Source of the DNA: Nocardia arizonensis
GTDB taxonomy: Bacteria; Actinomycetota; Actinomycetes; Mycobacteriales; Mycobacteriaceae
Assembly: GCF_001310275.1 (NCBI RefSeq)
Contig: NZ_LGYZ01000049.1
Location: 123,154-187,153 of the forward strand
DNA length: 64,000 nt
Direction: 5' to 3'
Shown here: in pieces, positions 28,092-36,991 of the stretch
Layout of the letters: every line of letters begins with the position of its first letter
How positions within the stretch are numbered: the stretch's first letter is position 1
Notes under the pieces: model-generated
The model's input: only the letters and a program-made list of their open reading frames with translations
Told to the model about the DNA's origin: nothing
The model's database searches: none
Translations under genes and position numbers: made by a program

Positions 28092-28709
28092 TCAGCTTCC
28101 CAGGTAGGCGACGATTCCGCCGATGAGCCCGGTCAGCGCGTCATCGAGGTCGCCGTAGGTGCCGAGGGTGCGCTCGGAGGTGATACCGCGCATGGCGGCC
28201 GGAATCAGCGCGGCCACGTGGCGAATCTTCACCGGATCGACGCCGAGATCCGCGAAAGCGCGTTCACACGCCTTGTCCCAGTTGGGCTTCCAAGACGCCA
28301 GCTCCGCGGCGGTCAACGGGTAGTCGCGTTCGAGTTCGGCGTTGTCGCGAGGCAGCGCGGCGCGCAGGGTCTCGATGGCCAGCGATTCCGGGCGGCGCAG
28401 CCCGACGGCCATCGTGTTGATGAGCGCGGCGACCCGTTCGTGCAGGGTGCCGTCGGGTTTGACACCCGCGGGCAGGTCCCCGCGTTTGTCGGCGGTGTGG
28501 CGCAGCACCGCCGCCCACAGTCCGTCGATGTCACCGAACTGGTATTTGACTACCCCCCAGGTCGCGCCGATGTCGCGGGCGATCCGGTTGCCGGAGACCG
28601 CCGCGGGATCGCCGGTGGCCAGCGAGGCGATCGCGGCCTCGAGCATGGCCTCCCGCGATTGGATTCCGCGCCTGTTCGCGCGCCTCCCGCGTACCGCTAC
28701 GTCCGTCAC
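28092..28709 (-). CDS. TetR family transcriptional regulator
   Basis: A 205-residue regulator. The N-terminal HTH reads NRIARDIGATWGVVKYQFGD, with the IDGLWAAVLRH end of helix 4, followed by an all-helical ligand domain. The start is GTG 28709. It is divergent from the Rieske oxygenase/DapB-like operon at 28863-31042, which it presumably regulates through the inverted repeat at 28759-28781. Confidence 0.85.
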   Translation of the reverse strand: MTDVAVRGRRANRRGIQSREAMLEAAIASLATGDPAAVSGNRIARDIGATWGVVKYQFGDIDGLWAAVLRHTADKRGDLPAGVKPDGTLHERVAALINTMAVGLRRPESLAIETLRAALPRDNAELERDYPLTAAELASWKPNWDKACERAFADLGVDPVKIRHVAALIPAAMRGITSERTLGTYGDLDDALTGLIGGIVAYLGS

Positions 28710-28758
28710 GACGGTCGATGCTACCGCGCTCGAGCTGGGCGATCCAGTTTCAACGATG

Positions 28759-28781
28759 CCTCTTGTATTTTTTCAAAGAGG
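28759..28781. promoter_or_regulatory. Inverted repeat between the divergent TetR and Rieske oxygenase genes
   Basis: CCTCTT, 11 AT-rich bases, AAGAGG. It is centred in the 153-base divergent region and overlaps an AT-rich stretch that may be the promoter core. Candidate operator of the TetR protein. Confidence 0.45.
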
Positions 28782-28862
28782 GTTCTACTGTCGTGATCGC
28801 CGAGCGTGGGGTCCGACGATCCACGCCGAGGCGTACAGCCCTCGAGAACGTGGAGGATCGAG

Positions 28863-29912
28863 ATGGCGAAACCACCGTTGTCGATGGAACCGACGGGATG
28901 GTTCCAAGTGGCGTGGTGCACCGAGATCGAGGTCGGCGCGGTGCACAAGATGAAGTACTTCGGACGCGAGATGGTGGCGTGGCGATCGGCCTCCGGCGAG
29001 CTCGCGGTCTTCGACGCCTACTGCGAACATCTCGGGGCCCACCTCGGCTACGGCGGGCGCGTCGAGGGCGAGAACCTGGTGTGCCCGTTCCACGGGTGGG
29101 AATGGAACCGCGAGGGCCGCAACGTCCACATCCCCTACGAGAGCCATCCGAACAAGGGCCGCCGCATACGCGGCTATCCGGTCGTCGAGCGCAACGAGGC
29201 GGTCTGGATCTGGTACGACACCCGTGGCCGCGCACCGTATTTCGAGGTCCCGGACATGTTCGAGGCGTTCGGTGACGGCAAGACCGCAGCGGACTACTAC
29301 CCGCCGGTGCCCGCCGCGACGCTGTTCCGGCCGGGTCTGGAACTACATCCGCAGTACGTCATGGAGAACGGCGTCGACTTCGCGCACTTCAAGGTGGTGC
29401 ACAAGACGCCGTTCGTGCCCGAGTTCACCCGCCACGACTTCTCCGGGCCCATCTCCTATGTCGACTTCACCATCGCCTTCGACGAGTCGGTCACCGAATC
29501 CGAGGTCGACAGCGGCGTCGAATCGCTCAACGCGGGCCTGGGCTGTTCGATCACCAAGAGCTGGGGCATGGTCGACAACCGCACCATGCCCGCGGTGACC
29601 CCGGTGGACGAATACACCTGCGACGTGCGGTTCACCGTGTGGATCGGCCGCAAACCCGGCGACGACAGCCCGGAGATCGGCCGCTACGGAAAGACCATGG
29701 CCGGCTTCGTCATCGAGCAGTTCGAGGCCGACGTCGATATCTGGGCACACCAGCGTTACTCCGACCCGCCCGCGCTGTCGCCGAAGGAATTCCAGGGTTT
29801 CAAGGCGCTGCGCGAATGGGCGCTCCAGTTCTACCCCGACGGCGGCCCGACCGGCACCGACCCACAACGGCCGAACAGCGGCGCGGTGCGCCCGGCGACC
29901 ACCAAGGCTTGA
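28863..29912 (+). CDS. Rieske non-heme iron oxygenase, KshA-like
   Basis: A 349-residue terminal oxygenase. The Rieske 2Fe-2S ligands are C54/H56 and C74/H77 (AYCEHLGAHLG and LVCPFHGWEW). The mononuclear iron site has D172 and the histidine pair H175/H180 in VDFAHFKVVHK, with a later Asp in FEADVDIWAHQRY as probable third ligand. Architecture and length match 3-ketosteroid 9-alpha-hydroxylase oxygenase (KshA) relatives, though other steroid or bulky carboxylate substrates are possible. It needs a separate reductase, which is not in the neighbourhood. ATG 28863 has GAGGATCGAG upstream; the DapB-like gene follows 44 bases after its stop. Confidence 0.87.
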   Translation: MAKPPLSMEPTGWFQVAWCTEIEVGAVHKMKYFGREMVAWRSASGELAVFDAYCEHLGAHLGYGGRVEGENLVCPFHGWEWNREGRNVHIPYESHPNKGRRIRGYPVVERNEAVWIWYDTRGRAPYFEVPDMFEAFGDGKTAADYYPPVPAATLFRPGLELHPQYVMENGVDFAHFKVVHKTPFVPEFTRHDFSGPISYVDFTIAFDESVTESEVDSGVESLNAGLGCSITKSWGMVDNRTMPAVTPVDEYTCDVRFTVWIGRKPGDDSPEIGRYGKTMAGFVIEQFEADVDIWAHQRYSDPPALSPKEFQGFKALREWALQFYPDGGPTGTDPQRPNSGAVRPATTKA

Positions 29913-29956
29913 GCCTGCCACCGACCCACGCACAGACGCGAGAACAGAGGCACCCC

Positions 29957-31042
29957 ATGAGCACTTCCGGCAAGATCCGGGTATTCCAGGTCGCCACCGG
30001 CAATCTCGGCACCGAGATGATCGGGCGCATCCGCGAGCACCCCGATCTCGAACTCGTCGGACTGCACTGCTATACGCCCGACAAGATCGGCCGCGACGCG
30101 GGCGAGATCGTCGGCCTCGCCCCGGTGGGCGTGACCGCTACGGGATCGGTCGAGGAGATCATCGCGGCGCGACCCGACGTGCTCACATTCCACGGCGTCT
30201 TCCCCGACGAGGACCTCTACGTGCGGGTGCTCGAGGCGGGTATCGACATCGTCACCACCGCGGACTGGATCACCGGCTTCCACCGCGACAACAACCATCC
30301 GCATCCCTCGGGCCGCAAGGTCAGCGAGGTGATCCAGGCCGCCTGCGAGCGCGGCAACTCCACCTTCTACGGCACCGGCATGAATCCGGGCCTGTGCCAG
30401 ATCCTCGGCATCGTGCACACCGCCGATGTCGCCGAGATCGAGAACATCACCGTCACCGAGTCGGTCGACGTCTCCTGTCACCATTCGGTCGACACCTGGA
30501 AGGCCGTCGGCTACGGCCGCCCGGTCGACGATCCGACCATCCCGGATTCGCTCTACAAGTACACCGCGGTCTTCGCCGACTCCGTCCATCTCATGGCGGA
30601 TGCCTTCGAGCTCGAACTCGACGAGGTGAAATTCAGCTACGAACTCGGCGCGTGCACCAAGGATGTCGACCTGGGCTGGTACTTCATGCCCAAGGGCTCA
30701 CTCGGCGCGAACTACATCAAGTACCAGGGCATGGTCGACGGCGTGCCGCGGGTGGAGACCCATCTCGAATGGCAGATGACCCCGCACACCGACCCGTCCT
30801 GGGAGATCAAGGGCTGCTACATCACCCAGGTCACCGGCGACCCGAACATCTACAGCAAGCACATGATCTTCCCGCGCAAGGGTATGGACCTGTCCAACCC
30901 GGAGAATTTCGCCTCGATCGGCATGACCGTCACCGGTCTGCCCGCGCTGAACTCCATCAAATCCGTCGTCGCGGCCCGACCGGGCATCATCACCAGCGCG
31001 GATCTGCCCCTGCGCGGGTTCGCGGGGCGTTTCAAGCTCTGA
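29957..31042 (+). CDS. Dihydrodipicolinate reductase-like NAD(P)-binding protein
   Basis: A 361-residue protein with a DapB/2,4-diaminopentanoate dehydrogenase-type Rossmann N-terminus (VFQVATGNLGTEMIGRI) and a C-terminal alpha/beta domain containing FYGTGMNPGLCQILGI. In mycolic-acid actinomycetes such proteins are commonly encoded beside steroid or lipid oxygenases and are not lysine enzymes. It is probably co-transcribed with the Rieske oxygenase under TetR control. The reaction is unknown; an imine or enol reduction on a hydrophobic substrate is a guess. Confidence 0.82.
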   Translation: MSTSGKIRVFQVATGNLGTEMIGRIREHPDLELVGLHCYTPDKIGRDAGEIVGLAPVGVTATGSVEEIIAARPDVLTFHGVFPDEDLYVRVLEAGIDIVTTADWITGFHRDNNHPHPSGRKVSEVIQAACERGNSTFYGTGMNPGLCQILGIVHTADVAEIENITVTESVDVSCHHSVDTWKAVGYGRPVDDPTIPDSLYKYTAVFADSVHLMADAFELELDEVKFSYELGACTKDVDLGWYFMPKGSLGANYIKYQGMVDGVPRVETHLEWQMTPHTDPSWEIKGCYITQVTGDPNIYSKHMIFPRKGMDLSNPENFASIGMTVTGLPALNSIKSVVAARPGIITSADLPLRGFAGRFKL

Positions 31043-31087
31043 TCCATTCGTGTTGTGGCAGCTCGACGGACGGCGATACGCGGGCGG

Positions 31088-33436
31088 TCAGCGCCCGCGT
31101 CGATAGGGCTCGCGTCCCGGCGGCAACTCGGGACCGGGCAATGACGGCGACCGCGGTATGTCCAGCACCAACGGGTCCTCGCCGAGGGCGAAATACCGGC
31201 CGTGGTGCCGCAGGTCCACCGGCGGGCCGGACAACAGGCGGTAGGTGGCCTGCTCGGGGTCCATCTCCACCGATATCCGGCTCTCGCGCCACAGGATTCG
31301 AAACGTCATCCTCGTCAGCGCCGGTGGCAGGTGCGGCGCGAAACTCAATCCGTCGGCGCGCACGCGCATCCCGCCGAATCCGCTCACACAGCACAGCCAG
31401 GTTCCGGCCAGCGCGGCTATGTGCAGACCGCTGCCGACATTGTCGTGCAAATCGTGCAGATCGGTGAGTCCGGTCTCCACGAAATAGTCGTAGGCCAATT
31501 CGCGGTGTCCGACCTCGGCGGCCACCACCGATTGCGCGCACGCCGACAGCGAGGAATCGCGCACGGTCAGCCGTTCGTAGTAGTCGAAGTTGCGTGCCTT
31601 CTGCTCGGTGGTGAATACGTCGGGGCACAGATACATCACCAGGGTGAGATCGGCCTGTTTGACGACCTGTCTGCGATACAGGTCGAAATACGGATAGTGC
31701 AGCAGCAGCGGATAGTTCTCCGGCGGCGTCGCCGCGAAATCCCACCGCGCGTGTCGGGTGAATCCGGCGGCCTGTTCGTGCACACCCAGATCGTCGTTGT
31801 AGGGCATGGCCATGATGTCGGCGCAGTCGGTCCAGTTCTGTATCTCCGCGGCCTCGACGCCGAACCGCTCGGCGAGATCGGGGCGGCGGCGGCAGACGTC
31901 GGCGGCCGCGTACAGATTCTGCTGCGCCATCACATTCGTGTAGACGTTGTTGTCGGCCAGTGCGGAGTACTCGTCGGGGCCGGTGACGCCGTCGATACGG
32001 AAGGAACCGTCGGTGTCGCGGTGTCCCAGGCTCGCCCACAGACGTGCCGTCTCCACCAGAAGCTCTGCGCCGCAACCGGTTGCGAATTCCTCGTCGGCGG
32101 TCGCCGCCAGATAGCGCAGTGTCGCGTGCGCGATGTCGGCCGAGACGTGCATCGCCGCGGTTCCGGCGGGCCAGTATCCCGATCCCTCCTCGCCGTTGAT
32201 GGACCGCCACGGGAACATCGCCCCGGCCTGACGGAGTTCGCGCGCGCGCCGCCGCGCCGGCTCCAGGGTCGAATGGCGCCAGCGCAGTGCGTCGCGGGCG
32301 GCCACCGGCATGGTGTGGGTGAGTACCGGCAGGACGAAAATCTCGGTGTCCCAGAACGCATGCCCGTCGTAGCCGGGACCGGTCAGCCCCTTGGCGGGAA
32401 TGGCGCGCGATTCACCACGCGCGCCCGCCTGCAAGACATGGAACAGCGCGAATCGGACCGCCTGCTGCATTTCCGCATCGCCGTCGATTTCGACATCGGC
32501 ATTGGACCAGAAATTGTCCAGATAGGCGCGCTGACGTTCGAGCAGCCTATCCCAGCCGGTTTCCATTCCCGCAGCCAGCGCGGCGTCCACCTGCGCGCGC
32601 AGCGCGGGCACCGACCGTTGGCCCGACCAGCCGTAACCCACATACTTGGTCAGGCGGATACTGTCGCCGCGCGCGACGTCCACCGCGATGGTCAGCCGCG
32701 CGAGATCCTCCTCGGCGTGTATGTCGGTGCGCGGGGTCCGGGCGGCGACCAGTTCGTGATCCATGCCGGCCGCCATGCGCAGTGCGGAGGTGCGGGTGTG
32801 GTGTACCAGCAGCGCCGAGCAGTCGCGGGTAACGGCGAAATCGGCGACCAGCGGACGGTCGAGCGCCGCGGCCAGGCGCGGATCCTGACCGGCGGTGACG
32901 ATCGGTTCATTGGTGAGCAGATCCGATTGGATGACCAGATCCAGATCGTCGTCGAGCGCCTCGACCTCGTATCGAATGGCGACCAGCGCGCGCTCGGTGA
33001 ACGACACCAGCCGCTCGGTGCGCAGGCGCACCCGCCGGCCGGTCGGCGAGGTCCACACCGTCTCGCGGCGCAGTGTGCCCGACCGGAAGTCCAGCACCCG
33101 TACGTGTTTCTCGGTGTGCCCGTAACGCAGATCCATCGGTTCGTCCTCGACGAACAGGCGGATGATCTTGCCGTCGGTCACGTTGACGACGGCCTGACCG
33201 TGCTGCGGATAGCCGTATCCGGGTTCGGCGTAAGGGAAGTCGCGTTTCTCGTAGAAACCGTTGAGATAGGTGCCCGGGGTGCCCACCGGCTCCCCTTCCT
33301 CCAGGCCACCGCGCAGGCCGATATGGCCATTGGAGAGGGCGAATACCGACTCCGTGCGTGTCAGGTCCGCCAATTCCGATCCGCTGCGGCGCAATTCCCA
33401 ATCGGCGATATCGAATCCGCCCAGTCGCCGGTTCAC
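31088..33436 (-). CDS. Glycoside hydrolase family 65 disaccharide phosphorylase
   Basis: A 782-residue GH65 protein, the normal size for maltose, trehalose, kojibiose or nigerose phosphorylases. The barrel contains YDGHAFWDTEIFVLP, and the catalytic Glu E489 is in DGVTGPDEYSALA. The phosphate-binding loop region reads RRQVVKQADLTLVMYL. A beta-sandwich N-terminus (SNGHIGLRGGLEEGEP) and a short C-terminal sheet complete the fold. It releases a beta-sugar-1-phosphate from an alpha-linked disaccharide. Its start overlaps the phosphoglucomutase stop by four bases, so the two are translated together. Confidence 0.92.
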   Translation of the reverse strand: MNRRLGGFDIADWELRRSGSELADLTRTESVFALSNGHIGLRGGLEEGEPVGTPGTYLNGFYEKRDFPYAEPGYGYPQHGQAVVNVTDGKIIRLFVEDEPMDLRYGHTEKHVRVLDFRSGTLRRETVWTSPTGRRVRLRTERLVSFTERALVAIRYEVEALDDDLDLVIQSDLLTNEPIVTAGQDPRLAAALDRPLVADFAVTRDCSALLVHHTRTSALRMAAGMDHELVAARTPRTDIHAEEDLARLTIAVDVARGDSIRLTKYVGYGWSGQRSVPALRAQVDAALAAGMETGWDRLLERQRAYLDNFWSNADVEIDGDAEMQQAVRFALFHVLQAGARGESRAIPAKGLTGPGYDGHAFWDTEIFVLPVLTHTMPVAARDALRWRHSTLEPARRRARELRQAGAMFPWRSINGEEGSGYWPAGTAAMHVSADIAHATLRYLAATADEEFATGCGAELLVETARLWASLGHRDTDGSFRIDGVTGPDEYSALADNNVYTNVMAQQNLYAAADVCRRRPDLAERFGVEAAEIQNWTDCADIMAMPYNDDLGVHEQAAGFTRHARWDFAATPPENYPLLLHYPYFDLYRRQVVKQADLTLVMYLCPDVFTTEQKARNFDYYERLTVRDSSLSACAQSVVAAEVGHRELAYDYFVETGLTDLHDLHDNVGSGLHIAALAGTWLCCVSGFGGMRVRADGLSFAPHLPPALTRMTFRILWRESRISVEMDPEQATYRLLSGPPVDLRHHGRYFALGEDPLVLDIPRSPSLPGPELPPGREPYRRGR

Positions 33437-34170
33437 CGCTCACCCTTCAGTTCCGACAGGTCGGTGACGACGATATCCGCGCCGCCCACCGCGAGCGCCT
33501 TGTCGTGTCGCCCGTCGCGGACCCGGTCCACGCCGACGACGTAGCCGAATCCGCCCGCCCGGCCCGCCCGGACCCCGGATACCGCGTCCTCGAACACCGC
33601 CGCCCGGCCCGGTTCGACACCGAGGTCCGCGGCGGCGGCGAGGAACGAATCGGGTGCGGGCTTGCCCTTCAGTCCCCTGCGGGCGATGGTGGTCCCGTCT
33701 ACGCGGATGTCGATGAGCCGATCGAGGTTCGTGGCGGCCAGCACGGCCGCGGCATTGGCCGAGGAGGTGACCACGGCGACCCGGAGTCCGTGTTCGCGCA
33801 CGGCCGAAACGTAGTCCACCGAACCCGGATAGGCGTGCACGCCCTCGCGATCGATCATGGCCAGCAGCAGTTCGTTCTTGCGGTTCCCCACTCCCCATAC
33901 CGTCGGTGCGTCCGCGGCGTCGCCCGGCTCGCCGTCGGGCAGGGTGATCCCGCGTGCGCGCAGGAATTCCCGCACCCCCTCCTGGCGCGGGCGGCCGTCC
34001 ACGAAGTCCAGGTAGTCCCGCTCGTCGAAGGGCCGGTAGCCCGGTCCCGCACGGTCGGCGAGGAATCGGTCGAACACCTGTTTCCACGCACGCCTGTGCA
34101 GCGCCGCGGTACTGGTCAGCACACCGTCCAGGTCGAACAGGGCGGCTTCGATCGAATCCGGCAATCCCAT
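33433..34170 (-). CDS. HAD hydrolase, beta-phosphoglucomutase family
   Basis: A 245-residue HAD-fold enzyme. The nucleophile motif is LFDLDGVLT (D13, D15), motif II is VVTSSANAAA, the motif III Lys is in GLKGKPAPDSFLAAA, and motif IV is VFEDAVSGVRAG. This arrangement with the cap domain marks beta-phosphoglucomutase, which converts the beta-glucose-1-phosphate made by the GH65 enzyme into glucose-6-phosphate. ATG 34170 was preferred over an upstream TTG at 34197. It is the first gene of the two-gene operon; no sugar transporter is nearby. Confidence 0.9.
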   Translation of the reverse strand: MGLPDSIEAALFDLDGVLTSTAALHRRAWKQVFDRFLADRAGPGYRPFDERDYLDFVDGRPRQEGVREFLRARGITLPDGEPGDAADAPTVWGVGNRKNELLLAMIDREGVHAYPGSVDYVSAVREHGLRVAVVTSSANAAAVLAATNLDRLIDIRVDGTTIARRGLKGKPAPDSFLAAAADLGVEPGRAAVFEDAVSGVRAGRAGGFGYVVGVDRVRDGRHDKALAVGGADIVVTDLSELKGER

Positions 34171-34580
34171 CACCACGGCGGCACCCCATCGACGCAATCA
34201 TCACCGATCACCACGATCGTGCGATACCCGCTCCCCCGGCGGCCAACCCTCGGCGGCGCGTTCGGTGTGGCGAATCCGATGTGAGACTCGTCATTTCGGT
34301 GTCAGTTGGCAACCTGCGGATTCGTCATACGTGTCAGTAACAATCGTCACCGGATGTCAGCAAACGGCTGGTCAAAGGCCGATTCCGGGTGGCTGGATCG
34401 CGCCGGGGAGCGCGCTGGAAATCGCATGCTGAAGTGTCAGCGGCGACTCGTCACCACTGACAAATTGAGTTTGCGGCGGTTCGACGCCCCGGGAGCGCGG
34501 TGGGCGCGCCGACGGGCTCGTGGCGGGCATCGCCTACCGGCTCACCAAACCCTGCACCACCGACACCCGGACCCGTGACG
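34171..34580. other. Intergenic stretch with repeated CGTCA...TGTCAG elements
   Basis: No gene is seen. It holds the promoter of the GH65 operon (leftward), and the repeats at 34289-34462 described separately. Confidence 0.5.
34289..34360. repeat. Three imperfect direct repeats, CGTCA-N5-7-TGTCAG
   Basis: CGTCATTTCGGTGTCAG (34289-34305), CGTCATACGTGTCAG (34323-34337) and CGTCACCGGATGTCAG (34345-34360) share both ends with a variable middle. A further GTGTCAG (34434-34440) and CGTCACCACTGACA (34449-34462) follow. They lie between the divergent beta-phosphoglucomutase and small kinase genes and look like an array of regulator half-sites. Confidence 0.5.
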
Positions 34581-35207
34581 ATGAGTGACCTGCCACAATG
34601 CGCCATGCCCACTTCCGTCCAGGACCCGGTGATCGCCGTGGTGTCCGGCCCTCCGGGGTCTGGGAAATCCACCCTCGCCCACGCCCTGGCCGAGCGCGTC
34701 GGGATCCCGGCGATCATCCGCGACGAGATCAAACAGGGAATGGTCGCCGCCACCACGCCGCCGCGTGACGGCGACTACGACGACCTCAACATCGCGGTCC
34801 TGCGCACCTTCTTCGACGTGCTGACCACGCTGGCCCGCGGCGGTGTCAGCGCGGTCGCCGAAGCCGCGTTCCAGGACAAGCTGTGGCGACCGAACCTCGA
34901 GCGTGTCGCCGAGTTCGCCGAAATCCGCATCATCCACTGCACCGCCCCACAACCAGTGCTCCACGACCGGATCGCCCATCGCGCCGAGCACGACACCCAC
35001 CGGCGCGCCCACAACGACGCGGGCCTGCTCGCCGAGATCGCCGCCGGAACCCGCACCGCGGATTCCTTCGTGCCCGTGAGCATGGACGTCGCGCAGCTGA
35101 GCGTGGACACCACCGATGGCTACCAGCCGGGGCTCGACGCCATCGCACAGTTCGTCACCACGCCCGGCCGGACCAGGCCCCGGCCGATCGGTGAGCAGCT
35201 ACGGTGA
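34581..35207 (+). CDS. P-loop kinase/AAA-type ATPase
   Basis: A 208-residue P-loop protein. Walker A is VVSGPPGSGKSTLAHALAER; a DEIKQGM segment with a likely substrate-binding Asp follows, then AVAEAAFQDKLW and IIHCTAPQPVLHDRI, typical of small zeta-like or shikimate/gluconate kinase-fold proteins. ATG 34581 was chosen; ATG 34605 would remove eight residues and neither has a clear ribosome binding site. No antitoxin gene is adjacent, so a toxin role is not supported. The substrate is unknown. Confidence 0.78.
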   Translation: MSDLPQCAMPTSVQDPVIAVVSGPPGSGKSTLAHALAERVGIPAIIRDEIKQGMVAATTPPRDGDYDDLNIAVLRTFFDVLTTLARGGVSAVAEAAFQDKLWRPNLERVAEFAEIRIIHCTAPQPVLHDRIAHRAEHDTHRRAHNDAGLLAEIAAGTRTADSFVPVSMDVAQLSVDTTDGYQPGLDAIAQFVTTPGRTRPRPIGEQLR

Positions 35208-35411
35208 TCGTCGGCGTGCCGACCAGCGGTTTCGGTTAGAGTCTGCCGCTATGGGCTCCCGGACTCGTAAGACCACGACGCCGATCGATGGTGCCGCGCT
35301 CGGCCGGGTGGCTGCGACCGCGCGCACCCGCCCGGAGTCGGCCACAGCCGCCTCCGGCTTCGGTCGAAATCCGGTTGCGTGTGCCGACCGCAGCGCAGCA
35401 GCATCGAGCCC

Positions 35412-35785
35412 ATGACCGCCGCTGCGCTGATCGTGCGACCGCTGCAACCGCACGACGAGGAAGCCTTTCTCTACCTCCGGGCGGCGATCACCACCGACGG
35501 CACGATCTTCGCCAAGGACTACCTGCCCGGCATGGCCTGGTCGGAGTACTACATCGTCGATCCCCGTCACCGCAGAAACGGGTACGGGACCGAGATGCTT
35601 CGCCAAACACTATGCCTGGCAGGCAATCTCGGTATCCGTCCCGCTCTGCTCACCTGCCGGTCCGACAATGCTGTATCTCGCGGTGTCATCCACGCCTGCG
35701 GCGGCGGCCGGCCCGCTTCTCATACACTATTCGGGAGGCGGGCCGACGCGCCGGTGTGCCAGGGACGGTATGACATTCGGAGCAT
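35412..35785 (+). pseudogene. GNAT acetyltransferase remnant with an internal deletion
   Basis: The frame begins MTAAALIVRPLQPHDEEAF, a normal GNAT start, then jumps from AKDYLPGMAWSEYYIVDP to RHRRNGYGTEMLRQTLCLA, which is the acetyl-CoA-binding Q/RxxGxG/A loop. The strands normally lying between these parts are missing. It continues with LGIRPALLTCRSDNAVSRGV, and after GGGRPASHT the sequence no longer fits the family and the frame runs on into DNA that codes for the alcohol dehydrogenase on the other strand. It is probably a non-functional relic. Confidence 0.55.
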
Positions 35786-35813
35786 CGACCCGTTCCGTAC
35801 TCGATCCGTCGGT

Positions 35814-36812
35814 TCAGGGAATGAGCACCGCCGCACCGTCGAATCTGCCGTGGGCGAGGTCACCGAGCGCGTGGTCGGCACGGTCGAGAGCGTAGCGGTG
35901 TGTCGTGACGTGCAACGGGTGGTCTCGGGCGAATTCGAGGAATTCTTCGGCCTGGCGTCGGGTGTTGGACGTGACGCTGCGAATCTGCCTTTCGCGGAAC
36001 AGATGTCGCTGATAGTTCAACGGCGGGACATCGGTGAGATGGATGCCGGCCAAGGCGAGCGTACCGCCCGCGTCGAGCGCCGCCAAGGCGGGCGGGACCA
36101 GGTCGCCGACGGGCGCGAACAGGATCGCCGAATCGAGCGGTTCGGGCGGCGGATCATAGGCCCCCTGCACCGAGTGCGCGCCGAGCGACAGGGCGAGATC
36201 GCGGGCGGCTTCGCCACGGGTCATGACATGCACCCTGGCCCCGTTCGCCAAGGCGACCTGTGCGGTGAGATGGGCGCTGCCGCCGAATCCGTAGATGCCG
36301 AGCACTCCGCCCCGGGGAAGTTCCGCGCGCACCAGTGCGTGATAGCCGATGATGCCCGCGCACAGCAACGGCGCCAGGTGTTCGTCGTCGTATCCCGGCG
36401 GTAGGCGCAACGCGAAATCCGCCGACACCGTGGCATATTCGGCGTATCCGCCGTCCGCGTCCCATCCGGTGTAGCGGGAGTTCGGGCACAGGTTCTCCGC
36501 ACCGCGCAGACAGTACTTGCAGATCCCGCAGGTGTGGCGCAGCCACGGAATTCCCACCCGATCGCCCACGGCGAGGCCGGCGCTCTCGGACGGCACCGCG
36601 ATCACCTCGCCCACGATCTCGTGGCCCGGCACCACCCCGTCCCGGTGCACCGGGAGGTCGCCCTCCACGACGTGCAGATCGGTCCGGCACACGCCGCAGG
36701 CGAGCACCCGCACCGCGATCTCACCGGGGCCCGGTTCCGGCATCGCGGCGTCCTCCATCGCGATCGGGGACGTATCGACCGGCCCCGGCGTCCGCACTCT
36801 CCATGCCCGCAT
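35814..36812 (-). CDS. Zinc-dependent alcohol dehydrogenase (AdhA-like)
   Basis: A 332-residue MDR-superfamily alcohol dehydrogenase. Catalytic zinc ligands are in [14 protein letters not shown] and [11 protein letters not shown]; the structural zinc site is the four-Cys run [15 protein letters not shown]. The Rossmann loop is [17 protein letters not shown]. It resembles the class with the GFGGSAH motif that includes the mycobacterial AdhA proteins. It stands alone on the minus strand, divergent from the Acg-like gene. Likely an aldehyde/alcohol interconverting enzyme with NAD(P). Confidence 0.9.
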   Translation of the reverse strand: MRAWRVRTPGPVDTSPIAMEDAAMPEPGPGEIAVRVLACGVCRTDLHVVEGDLPVHRDGVVPGHEIVGEVIAVPSESAGLAVGDRVGIPWLRHTCGICKYCLRGAENLCPNSRYTGWDADGGYAEYATVSADFALRLPPGYDDEHLAPLLCAGIIGYHALVRAELPRGGVLGIYGFGGSAHLTAQVALANGARVHVMTRGEAARDLALSLGAHSVQGAYDPPPEPLDSAILFAPVGDLVPPALAALDAGGTLALAGIHLTDVPPLNYQRHLFRERQIRSVTSNTRRQAEEFLEFARDHPLHVTTHRYALDRADHALGDLAHGRFDGAAVLIP

Positions 36813-36991
36813 TCCCCCACTGTGACACTCCGCGGCGGAATGCGCAGTCGATCATGGCCGCGTGGCGTGGAACGCGGTGGATGGCTCGGTGGCGGCGCCA
36901 CCGACGGGCGCGTATCCGGCATGCTCGCGGCCGGGTAAGTATTGTTGACAGGTCCCCGGCAACAGCGCTCGGTGCCCACCGAGGAGGCGCG

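Noticed and set aside
34581..35207. Zeta-type toxin of a toxin-antitoxin pair
   Set aside because: The P-loop is present but no small antitoxin gene lies upstream or downstream.
35251..35415. Possible 54-residue plus-strand peptide starting MGSRTRKTTTPIDG
   Set aside because: The start context is plausible, but the product is low-complexity Ala/Arg/Ser sequence and it overlaps the GNAT relic.
36813..36991. DosR-type box upstream of the Acg-like gene
   Set aside because: Only GGTCCCCGG near 36950 resembles a half-site; there is no symmetric GGGAC-N-GTCCC arrangement.
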